From assembly GCF_016864235.1 (NCBI RefSeq), contig NZ_CP045732.1, positions 62,001 through 126,000 on the forward strand: 64,000 nt of DNA, written 5' to 3'. A model generated the notes under the pieces. It was given only the letters and a program-made list of their open reading frames with translations, ran no database searches and was not told the origin of the DNA. This document shows, piece after piece, positions 1 to 7,558 of this stretch. Both the position numbers and the translations under genes were made by a program. The DNA is from Legionella sp. MW5194. Its GTDB lineage: Bacteria > Pseudomonadota > Gammaproteobacteria > Legionellales > Legionellaceae. Position 1 is the first letter of the stretch; every line of letters begins with the position of its first letter.

Positions 1-421
1 GCTGTTGTTCATGTTCAAAACCCAAAAGCAGTAACGGGGTAAGTTCCTCCAATTGCTGGCGGGGCATTTGTGCAATGAAATCCAGCAGGTGGTCCGTCAC
101 ATGGCGGCGATAGCGGTAAACGGTTTCCGTGGTTGGCCGCGACAACAAGCCTCGTTGCGCCCGCGTGTAAGGTTTGCCAATGCTTTGGTAATAGGAGTTA
201 AATAAATAGCCAAATGCCTGATTAAAAAGACGGTATTCTTTGCAATGCGGGGTTAGCAAAAAAGTTTCAAAAAACCAGCTGGTGTGGGCAAGATGCCATT
301 TTGGCGGACTGACATCCGGCATGCTTTGAATGACATAATCCTCTGTCAACAAGGGTTCGCAAATGGTTTCAGTGGTATTTCTGACCGTTAACAAGGCCTG
401 ACACAGGGCTTCTTTTTCCAT
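1..421 (-). CDS. egtB: EgtB-like ergothioneine biosynthesis protein, N-terminal part
   Basis: Only the first 140 codons lie in the window; the gene runs off the left edge. EgtB is the non-haem iron sulfoxide synthase that joins hercynine to a thiol donor in ergothioneine synthesis. The visible part is the DinB-like N-terminal domain: it reads MPDVSPPKWHLAHTSWFFE around residues 34-52, whose HLAHT segment supplies an iron-binding histidine in this family, followed by the conserved YLFNSYYQSIG motif. The formylglycine-generating-type catalytic domain would be outside the window. The ATG at 419-421 opens the frame. The gene diverges from the membrane protein at 606. The family assignment rests on the N-terminal motif alone, so a close paralogue in the EgtB/DinB-FGE family is possible. 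Confidence 0.8.
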   Translation of the reverse strand, partial: MEKEALCQALLTVRNTTETICEPLLTEDYVIQSMPDVSPPKWHLAHTSWFFETFLLTPHCKEYRLFNQAFGYLFNSYYQSIGKPYTRAQRGLLSRPTTETVYRYRRHVTDHLLDFIAQMPRQQLEELTPLLLLGFEHEQQ

Positions 422-605
422 CAAAATAATCCTTTATTTTGTAGAAAATGAATAAATAATAATAAATCTAGTCAATGAACAAGAAGTTCGCAAACTTTAA
501 AAGCAACGTGATTCCTCCCTTTATGCCAATTAATCAAGCACTTTTTATAAAGCTATCTATACTCTAAAGAGGAAAAAGGGCTTGCTCTATTGGTCTGGAG
601 GCGTG

Positions 606-1643
606 ATGAGAATATCGCATGGGGTGTTAAACAAAGCCGTTGCTGCCAACATTATTTCCAGAGAGCAGGCGGAGGCGTTGTTTGAGTTCCTGCAGAGGCA
701 GCCCGAGCAGGGCCCTGCATTTAATTTGACCAATGTGCTTTACTACCTTGGCGGATTGCTAGCCATTGGCGCGATGACGCTGTTTATGAATCTGAGCTGG
801 GAGGCCTTCGGCGGCTGGGGGATTTTTTACCTGTCCGTTCTTTATGCCATTCTTGGGCTTTGTTTGGCCGCGATTTGTCAAAAAAGAGAATTGCATGTGC
901 CGGCTGGCATCTGCGCTACCTTTGTTGTCTGTTTGACGCCACTGGCTATTTACGGTTTGCAGGTAGCCATGGGGTGGTGGCCTTCTCAAAGCACTTACAG
1001 CGATTACCATCGCTATGTGCAATGGAACTGGATTTTCATGGAGTTGGGCACCCTGGCTGTGGGTGTCATTCTGGCGTGGATATATCGCTATCCGTTTATG
1101 GTGATGCCCATTGCTGTCACACTCTGGTACCTGTCAATGGACATTACAGCCTTGATTGTGGGCGAAAATGCCTTTGATTTTGAATTGCGTGCCCTGGTAT
1201 CCATGTATTTTGGATTGACGATTGTCCTGTTGGCTTTTTGGGTTGATGTGCGCTCACGTCATTCCGGCGATTACGCATTCTGGTTATATCTGTTTGGAGT
1301 AATGGCCTTTTGGGGCGGGTTGTCTTCGCAAAATTCGGACAGCGAATTATCCAAATTTTTTTATTTCTGTATTAATCTGCTGATGATAGGTATTGGCGTG
1401 GTGCTGGTTAGAAAAGTCTTTGTGATTTTTGGTGCCTTGGGCTGTGCCTTTTATTTAGGGCACCTGGCGTGGAATGTATTTAAAGACAGCGCTTTCTTCC
1501 CGGTGTCGCTCACAGCCATCGGCATCCTCATTATTTATCTTGGTACCTTATGGCAGAAACATGAGCGTTCACTCACGGACAGGGCACATTCCCTTTTACC
1601 AAAACCGTTGCAGGAATTACTCAAGGCCCGTAATGACTATTGA
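606..1643 (+). CDS. Polytopic membrane protein, DUF2157-like
   Basis: Integral inner-membrane protein of about 345 residues with roughly nine hydrophobic segments spread from residue 45 to near the C-terminus and a short basic tail. The soluble N-terminus (ISREQAEALFEFLQ) resembles the start of DUF2157 family proteins, whose function is unknown. The start was set at the ATG at 606, with GGAGG at 597-601; a TTG at 582, also preceded by a purine-rich stretch, would add eight residues. It ends 43 bases before the RclA-like reductase, on the same strand, so the two may be co-transcribed. No catalytic or transport motif was recognised. Confidence 0.6.
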   Translation: MRISHGVLNKAVAANIISREQAEALFEFLQRQPEQGPAFNLTNVLYYLGGLLAIGAMTLFMNLSWEAFGGWGIFYLSVLYAILGLCLAAICQKRELHVPAGICATFVVCLTPLAIYGLQVAMGWWPSQSTYSDYHRYVQWNWIFMELGTLAVGVILAWIYRYPFMVMPIAVTLWYLSMDITALIVGENAFDFELRALVSMYFGLTIVLLAFWVDVRSRHSGDYAFWLYLFGVMAFWGGLSSQNSDSELSKFFYFCINLLMIGIGVVLVRKVFVIFGALGCAFYLGHLAWNVFKDSAFFPVSLTAIGILIIYLGTLWQKHERSLTDRAHSLLPKPLQELLKARNDY

Positions 1644-1686
1644 CGGCGTCATTCATTAACCCTGATGAACAAGGCGGAGACTTCCC

Positions 1687-3081
1687 ATGGTAAGCAAGTA
1701 CGATGCAATCATTCTTGGTGGCGGCAAGGCGGGTAAAACCCTGGCGATGGATTTAGCAAAAAGTGGGCAGCATGTGGCCATGGTTGAAGATAATCAAATT
1801 GGCGGAACTTGCATTAATGTGGCGTGTATTCCTACAAAAACACTGGTTAAATCAGCAAAAATAGCCCATTACTGCCGCACAGCCCAGGCCTACGGGTTAC
1901 AGGCTAATCTTGAGCCGGTGGATTTCAAGGCCCTGCGTGCCCGCAAGCAGGCGGTAGTAAAAGGCATGCGGGATGCCAATTTAAAACAATTTTTAGATTC
2001 AGGAATGGATTTACTGTTAGGCCGCGGCCGCTTTGTGGATTACAAAACCATTGAGGTGACGTTTGGTCAGCCGCAGGAAGGCAAAAAGACAGAACTCATC
2101 ACGGCCGATCGCCTCTTTATCAATACCGGGGCTTTGCCCTTCATCCCACCCATCAGCGGTTTGTCCCAGGTTCATTATCATACCAATGAGACCCTGATGA
2201 ACAGTGAGTATTTGCCGGCCCATTTAATCATCATTGGCGGCGGCTATATCGGTTTGGAGTTTGCGCAGATTTTTCGCCGCTTTGGTTCGCAGGTGACCGT
2301 CATTGAGGCGGCACCGATTTTTCTTGCACGTGAAGACCGGGATGTGGCTGAGCAGGTGCAAACCATGCTTCAGCATGAAGGGATTCAGTTTCTTATCGAT
2401 GCCAAAATAAATCAGGTGATGAAAGAGGGCAAACAGGTGATGCTTGATATTTATCACGCGGGGCAGTCAGTAACAGTGCAGGGCAGCGATATCCTGGCAG
2501 CGGTTGGGCGTATCCCCAATACTGCCGGTTTAGGGCTTGATCGAACCGGTGTGGCCGTGGACGAGCGTGGTTTCGTGAAAGTCAATGATTATCTCGAAAC
2601 CTCTGTGGATGGAATTTGGGCTTTAGGGGATGTCAAAGGCGGCGCACAATTTACCCACTTATCCTGGGATGATTACCGGTTGGTCAAATACAATCTCAAT
2701 CATCCTGACAACAAACGCAGCCGGCATGGTCGCTTAATCCCCTACACCGTGTTCCTTGATCCAGAGTTGGCACGCCTCGGCATGACCGAGACCGAGGCGC
2801 GTCAATCCGGTCGTGCCATCAAAATTGCCAAAATCCAGGCCGCCATGATTCCCCGGGCAAAAACCCAGGGGGAAACCACGGGCATGCTCAAAGCAGTCAT
2901 CGATGCGGATACGGACGAAATTCTTGGGGTTTCCATCCTCTGTGCCGAAGCGGGAGAAATTTTAGGCACCCTGCAGGTGGCGATGGAAATGAAATTACCC
3001 TATCCGGTGCTGCGAGACATGATGTTTGCCCATCCAACCATGGTGGAAAGCATTAACATCTGGTTTAACAATGTCCATTAA
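1687..3081 (+). CDS. RclA-like FAD-dependent disulfide oxidoreductase
   Basis: Class I pyridine nucleotide-disulfide reductase of 464 residues, cytoplasmic. The FAD-binding GGGKAGKT lies at residues 11-18, the redox-active pair C42/C47 in GGTCINVACIPTK, the NAD(P)H-binding GGGYIGLEF near 180, and the second FAD motif GDVKGG near 315. The C-terminal dimerisation domain ends in AHPTMVES, where the His and Glu of the catalytic dyad are expected. Details such as GKAGKTLA, FINTGA and AAIPRA match E. coli RclA, the copper-dependent reductase that protects against reactive chlorine species, better than lipoamide or mercuric reductase. The start has a GGCGGAG ribosome-binding site. No rclR-type regulator is adjacent. 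The exact substrate is inferred. Confidence 0.8.
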   Translation: MVSKYDAIILGGGKAGKTLAMDLAKSGQHVAMVEDNQIGGTCINVACIPTKTLVKSAKIAHYCRTAQAYGLQANLEPVDFKALRARKQAVVKGMRDANLKQFLDSGMDLLLGRGRFVDYKTIEVTFGQPQEGKKTELITADRLFINTGALPFIPPISGLSQVHYHTNETLMNSEYLPAHLIIIGGGYIGLEFAQIFRRFGSQVTVIEAAPIFLAREDRDVAEQVQTMLQHEGIQFLIDAKINQVMKEGKQVMLDIYHAGQSVTVQGSDILAAVGRIPNTAGLGLDRTGVAVDERGFVKVNDYLETSVDGIWALGDVKGGAQFTHLSWDDYRLVKYNLNHPDNKRSRHGRLIPYTVFLDPELARLGMTETEARQSGRAIKIAKIQAAMIPRAKTQGETTGMLKAVIDADTDEILGVSILCAEAGEILGTLQVAMEMKLPYPVLRDMMFAHPTMVESINIWFNNVH

Positions 3082-3136
3082 TTCGCCTTCGACTTAAGGT
3101 AGAGTTAAGCTGGGCCTGTTATATTGCCAATCTGTT

Positions 3137-3142
3137 TATAAT
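3137..3142 (+). promoter_or_regulatory. Candidate -10 box of the 757-residue protein gene
   Basis: Perfect TATAAT close to the start codon at 3157, which would leave a very short leader. No good -35 hexamer is visible at 16-18 bases, so activator dependence is possible. Confidence 0.35.
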
Positions 3143-3156
3143 TTGAATAAAAAACG

Positions 3157-5430
3157 ATGCTGTTAAAAGAACAGATTGTTGCACGAAGTATTGACGAGGA
3201 CCAAAAGGCTGTCGCTGAACAGTGGGCTAATACCTTCAAGCACAGCCAAACCGACAAGCGAGCCGTCCAGATGGCGCAGCTGATGGCGGCCTGCATTGCT
3301 CACGGTGAGTTTCGCGTTCGTGATTATTTGAGCAAAAGCGAGGGGCTGCAACCCCCGTCCCATCAATTAAGCGTCATTGATTACCTTTCCCACGCCAGCC
3401 GCATTATCTTTGATTATCACGAGTTGTCTGTTGCAAACCGGCAGGAATTTCTAACGTTTTTCCCCCTCCCTGAAGACGACAGCGCTGTAGTTTCCCGTTC
3501 GGCTACCCATGGCGTGGATCGGGACACGCCCAATGCCATTGTCGAATTAAAGGGCCTGGTGTTGGGTTTGGCCGGGCAACTGCCAACCTACCTTAAAACA
3601 GCCCGTGATTTTGGCGTAAACATCGCAATGGGCGGGGAAGGACAGCGGAATGCCAACCAGAAAACCATTACCGCCAATGGTTACAGTGGGCATTTGTATT
3701 TCCACCGCTACGATGAAAAGCAATTGCTCATGGCCGGCCTTGAACAAAGTGCGCCTGCGACATCGGCCCTGCATCTTTTATGGGGCGAATCAGCCCCTGT
3801 TGCCAATGAACAGCACGGTACTGATCAATTTGGCCAGGGGCATTCGCTGCTTGGCGCCTCAGACATCTATACTGCCGCTGGCTCCCTGTATTTCAGTGAT
3901 CCGGTTTACCAGGCCAAACTAATGACAGAAAAACAGTGCTTTCCGCCAGATAAATACGGCGCAATGCAGGTGAAATTAACCGATGAAAACTGGCCTCAAA
4001 TAAAGGCGTTTTTAATTGAGCTTCAGGGAAACAGCCAACAAGGTAAAACGGATTTACTGATGAAGCAGTTATTGGCAAAACCTGCGTCTGCGGTTGAGGG
4101 CGAGCGGCAAGTTAAAAGTTTTATCGCCCTGGATTTCGCTACCTACCTGCATCGGGTTTATGATGCGTTTATTGCGGCCAACAATCTGGACGAAAATAAA
4201 GCAATATTGCCCCTGCAGAATCAGTTGTTAGCTATCATTACCCGATTACAGCAGGGAGATGCCAGTTTTTATCAGGCCTTTTCGATGAAAGTAAAGGCAA
4301 TAATGGGCTTAAAAGGGTTGCCAGACACCTACATCAGGGCGATAAAGCGAATTGATGAGTTATTTACTAAACAATTGAGCGTTGATCCCCAATTAAAAAA
4401 TGTCCAGAAGGAAATCCTGCTCGAAAAACGCCTGGACAGTTTACAGGCTGAAGCAGTCGAATTGTTGCAGAAATTGCGGCTGGTGCGTGAGTATTTTACG
4501 GCGGACTATGTCAGTGATGATGAAGGCATCAAACGCTATTGCAAACAGTTAGACGAAGCCGAGCGGAAATTAAAGGAATGTTATGCCGATGTTTCGAAAA
4601 CGCCCTCGTTGGAAAGCAGCTGGCTGATGCTCGGCGCAGATGTCAACGAGAAGGCAATGGATTGCTTAAATGAGGCCATTGAGCAGGGAAAAAGCAGTCT
4701 GAAGCAAGCCCCTAAACTGTATTCCGCCTTCACGTTGCAGTCGTTGACGCAGGAGCTTGGAAAAGCTCAAATCGCCAATGAAACCCTGATTTTGCAATTG
4801 AAAGTGCAGGACGCCTTTTATGAGAAACTGGCAGAAGACAACAGCAAGGCCACCACTCAAAAAATTGACGAATTACAGCAACATCATGAACAGAAACTTA
4901 GGCTTCTTGAGAAGGATCATCAGGCGAAGCTTAGCCGACAACAGCAGCGATACGAGCGGCGCATGAAACAGATGGAGCCGGTTTTACTGCAAGTGATGAA
5001 GCTTGAGAAAAAGGCTAAACAGTTACACGAACGCGGCAAAACGGGCGCCGGCGACAAGGCTAACCAGTTAGCCATCGATGTTCGTTCGAAACTGCAGCAT
5101 TATTATTGCAGCGATAAAACTGAACAGCAAGCGTTAAAGACCCTGCAATACGAAACCGAACGGCTGATGGATGGTTGTGTCGAAACCTTTGAAGATCATC
5201 GGGGCTGTAAAGAAATCCTGGCTGGAATCCTGATGCTGGTGATTGGTTATTTTATCGCGGTTGAAATCATGAAGAAGAAAACGGGAAAACCAACGTTCTT
5301 TCTGACGGAGACCGAATCGCTTAAAAAACTGAACAACCTGCGTAACGCATTGAACAACGTCAATTTGGACAACGAAGACTACTCGGAGGATGAGGACAAT
5401 GCGCTGGTGATTGATGCCGCCCAGATCTGA
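3157..5430 (+). CDS. Large coiled-coil membrane-anchored protein, effector candidate
   Basis: 757-residue protein that I do not recognise. The N-terminal half is soluble and globular. A long charged coiled coil occupies roughly residues 550-640 (repeating Q/K/E heptads around EKDHQAKLSRQQQRYERR). A single hydrophobic segment lies at about 686-703, followed by a basic stretch and an acidic tail near the end (NEDYSEDED). This plan (globular head, coiled coil, one membrane anchor, acidic C-terminus) is common in Legionella Dot/Icm effectors; that role is inferred. A perfect TATAAT lies at 3137-3142, 15 bases before the ATG, and the ribosome-binding site is weak. It is convergent with the effector-like gene at 5445-6056. 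Confidence 0.55.
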   Translation: MLLKEQIVARSIDEDQKAVAEQWANTFKHSQTDKRAVQMAQLMAACIAHGEFRVRDYLSKSEGLQPPSHQLSVIDYLSHASRIIFDYHELSVANRQEFLTFFPLPEDDSAVVSRSATHGVDRDTPNAIVELKGLVLGLAGQLPTYLKTARDFGVNIAMGGEGQRNANQKTITANGYSGHLYFHRYDEKQLLMAGLEQSAPATSALHLLWGESAPVANEQHGTDQFGQGHSLLGASDIYTAAGSLYFSDPVYQAKLMTEKQCFPPDKYGAMQVKLTDENWPQIKAFLIELQGNSQQGKTDLLMKQLLAKPASAVEGERQVKSFIALDFATYLHRVYDAFIAANNLDENKAILPLQNQLLAIITRLQQGDASFYQAFSMKVKAIMGLKGLPDTYIRAIKRIDELFTKQLSVDPQLKNVQKEILLEKRLDSLQAEAVELLQKLRLVREYFTADYVSDDEGIKRYCKQLDEAERKLKECYADVSKTPSLESSWLMLGADVNEKAMDCLNEAIEQGKSSLKQAPKLYSAFTLQSLTQELGKAQIANETLILQLKVQDAFYEKLAEDNSKATTQKIDELQQHHEQKLRLLEKDHQAKLSRQQQRYERRMKQMEPVLLQVMKLEKKAKQLHERGKTGAGDKANQLAIDVRSKLQHYYCSDKTEQQALKTLQYETERLMDGCVETFEDHRGCKEILAGILMLVIGYFIAVEIMKKKTGKPTFFLTETESLKKLNNLRNALNNVNLDNEDYSEDEDNALVIDAAQI

Positions 5431-5444
5431 GCGGCGGCTACCGT

Positions 5445-6056
5445 TTAGGCTTTGAAGCTATTCTTATTATCAAGGCCGTCTTCATCCTCAGACTCATGAG
5501 TGCTTTTTTGAGCTTCTTCATCTTCAATAATCAGTCTGGCAGGTCCCTTGCCTTTGTCCTTGTCGCTGATATTGATAGAAACATGATCGGGTAATTCGGA
5601 TGTATCGTCTACCGTCGGCTGTTCCGGCGCAGTTTGCGACGGTGTGCTGGTTTCGTCCTTGGATGCTTCGGCGAGAGCGAAGGAGAAAGCGAGGAGCCCT
5701 TCAAAAAACAGATCCACCAGAAGCTTTGATTTACAAAGCGCGTTATTTTCGTCCTCACAGGTATTGTCTTCAGCAAACAACGCGATAATCAAGCCCAGTT
5801 GTGTGGCTGCTAATGCAAACTGCAAAAATTGCACCCCCTTTTCACTTCCATGAGTATCCGTACGGAACATGGAAAAAAGGGCGATCAGTATTTGTGCGAA
5901 TTTAGCGGGGATGACGGCTTTGACATCAAGATTCTGAAGGCCGGACCCTAAAATTTCTGTGACAGCTTGGACCCTCTGCGTGTGTCGATGTCCAGAGGAA
6001 GACGAGTAGGCAGCGGGTCTTAAGGTATTTATTGCATTATTAAAAAAACCAGACAT
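5445..6056 (-). CDS. Unknown protein with hydrophobic segments and acidic tail, effector candidate
   Basis: 203-residue protein with no recognised domain. It has three moderately hydrophobic segments (about residues 53-64, 74-95 and 111-130), then a polar tail rich in Asp, Glu, Ser and Lys with no predicted fold from about residue 135 to the end. The composition resembles small Legionella effectors that insert into host membranes; this is inference. It diverges from the gene at 6214, and a CpxR-type box lies in the shared intergenic region (6150-6164). Its stop lies 14 bases from the stop of the convergent 757-residue gene. Confidence 0.5.
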   Translation of the reverse strand: MSGFFNNAINTLRPAAYSSSSGHRHTQRVQAVTEILGSGLQNLDVKAVIPAKFAQILIALFSMFRTDTHGSEKGVQFLQFALAATQLGLIIALFAEDNTCEDENNALCKSKLLVDLFFEGLLAFSFALAEASKDETSTPSQTAPEQPTVDDTSELPDHVSINISDKDKGKGPARLIIEDEEAQKSTHESEDEDGLDNKNSFKA

Positions 6057-6149
6057 TTTATTTCCTTATAACTAAATCCACATTTTTTGGCTGTAACACC
6101 TTATCATAAAAGACAAATTTATAAAAAACCGTTTTGAAGTAACAAAACT

Positions 6150-6164
6150 GTAAAGTATTGTAAA
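6150..6164 (+). promoter_or_regulatory. CpxR-type box GTAAA-N5-GTAAA
   Basis: Two perfect GTAAA half-sites separated by exactly five bases, matching the CpxR consensus. The site lies 50 bases upstream of the start at 6214 and 94 bases upstream of the divergent start at 6056, so it could act on either. CpxRA is known in L. pneumophila to regulate icm genes and several effector genes. The match is seen directly; regulation is inferred. Confidence 0.5.
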
Positions 6165-6213
6165 AAATTTATTTTGTGTTATTATTGCGCTAACTTAACC
6201 AATATGATCAATT

Positions 6214-6951
6214 ATGCCTTCTTTATGCTCTTCAGGATCGACAGTAAATCACAAGGAGTGGGGGGATATTTTCAGTTGGTGGAAAAAAGAAAAACACCCA
6301 ACCCTCACGGGGCGTTTTTTCCCCAGTTATCAAACCAGTCTGCTGGATAAAAGCATCACCGAATTTTCATCGTTGCTGGCATCTAAGGAAAGGCAATTAA
6401 AGGAAAAAAAACTGACCGCCTTGCAATTGCTGCGGACTCAAATCCTGAATTGGCAGCACATGCACACCATTAATGAATTATCGTCGCATCGTCACAAGGT
6501 CATCAAAACACTGCTGAAATGGGTTGATAAGGAAATACAGACCACGGAAGGCTCCAGGGTTAACGAGGCGGAGGCAAAGCCCAACACCCTCCGGTTAACG
6601 CAATCCTTAGGCAGGGAGCAACCGGTTTTTTCATTCCCATCAAGTGGTGAAACACTCTACAGTTGGTGGAAAAAACACAGCCAGCGGCATTGGTTGACCT
6701 GGCGCTCCGATGCCACCCGGGAACTGGATAAAGCCATTCGCTGGTATTCCAATGCCGTCATTATCGATCAACAGGAAGCGTTGCGGCAGATTTTGCATGC
6801 GATTGATGTCTGGCTTTATGCACGCAATGGATTAAGCAGCCGTCAACCGCAGGTTTTGGAATTAAAACACAGGGTAGAACAAACACTCGCATCCCTCCCG
6901 GTTGAAGAAGAAAGTGAGGACGAGACCTTGTCGTTCGATTTTAATGGATAA
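6214..6951 (+). CDS. Internally duplicated WWKK-repeat protein, effector candidate
   Basis: 245-residue soluble, helical-looking protein of unknown function. It contains two related units of about 90 residues. Each opens with an (F/Y)SWWKK motif (residues 20-25 and 149-154), followed by a helix with conserved Leu-Asp-Lys, a longer amphipathic helix and a final helix. The tail is acidic (EEESEDET), a feature associated with Dot/Icm translocation signals. The start ATG has a poor ribosome-binding site. Its last codons overlap the yhhQ start by 8 bases, so the two are translationally linked even though their functions look unrelated. A CpxR-type box lies upstream. Confidence 0.55.
   Translation: MPSLCSSGSTVNHKEWGDIFSWWKKEKHPTLTGRFFPSYQTSLLDKSITEFSSLLASKERQLKEKKLTALQLLRTQILNWQHMHTINELSSHRHKVIKTLLKWVDKEIQTTEGSRVNEAEAKPNTLRLTQSLGREQPVFSFPSSGETLYSWWKKHSQRHWLTWRSDATRELDKAIRWYSNAVIIDQQEALRQILHAIDVWLYARNGLSSRQPQVLELKHRVEQTLASLPVEEESEDETLSFDFNG
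6262..6912 (+). repeat. Internal gene duplication (two ~90-residue units)
   Basis: Units at about 6262-6537 and 6649-6912 encode the two WWKK modules. Similarity is clear at protein level but not as long identical DNA, so the duplication is old. Confidence 0.5.
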
Positions 6952-7558
6952 ACGCTATTTCAATCTGCTTCTCATTGCCCATGTATTCATTCTTTGTTTA
7001 AGTAATGTACTGGTGCAATACCCCTTTGATGTGGCCGGGTTTAAAACCACCTGGGGTGCTTTAAGCTACCCATTGATTTTTATTTTATCCGATTTAACCG
7101 TCCGTCTTACCCAGGCGGCGGTCGCGCGCCGGATTGTTTACCTTGCCATGCTCCCTGGGCTGGTCGGCTCTTACCTGATTTCCAATGTGCTGACTTACCA
7201 TACCCTGTTTGCTGGCAATGCCATGGCCCTGCGCATTGCCTTAGCCAGTTTTGTTGCTTACGTCTTCGGGCAGTTAAGCGATATTTTATTATTTCAACGT
7301 CTGCGTCAAAAGAAACCGTGGTGGATTGCGCCGGTGTTTTCTACAACCTGGGGAAATCTGCTCGACACGTATTGTTTTTTCTTTATTGCTTTTTTTCACA
7401 GCAGCAACCCGTTTTTAAGCCAGCACTGGTTAGAAATTGCCAGCGTTGATCTGGTGTTTAAGTTGATTATCAGCCTGGTGTCGTTTGTGCCGCTGTATGG
7501 CTTACTCCTTGCCTGGATTTTACGTTCACAGCAAAGAGCCGGGGAAGCAGCGGCCTAA
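6944..7558 (+). CDS. yhhQ: Queuosine precursor transporter YhhQ
   Basis: Inner-membrane importer of the VUT family, which takes up 7-cyano-7-deazaguanine (preQ0) and related precursors for queuosine in tRNA. The protein (about 204 residues) aligns along its length with E. coli YhhQ: the FKTTWGALSYP motif near residue 34, SDLTVRL near 49, the conserved RLRQKKPWW loop, a second half with TWGNLLDT, and DLVFKLIISLV in the last helix. Start chosen at the ATG at 6944, inside the stop region of the upstream gene (8-base overlap). The longer frame from 6902 would add basic residues unlike the family. The final four bases overlap the convergent DAK2-DegV gene. It complements queC at 47712. Confidence 0.93.
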   Translation: MDKRYFNLLLIAHVFILCLSNVLVQYPFDVAGFKTTWGALSYPLIFILSDLTVRLTQAAVARRIVYLAMLPGLVGSYLISNVLTYHTLFAGNAMALRIALASFVAYVFGQLSDILLFQRLRQKKPWWIAPVFSTTWGNLLDTYCFFFIAFFHSSNPFLSQHWLEIASVDLVFKLIISLVSFVPLYGLLLAWILRSQQRAGEAAA

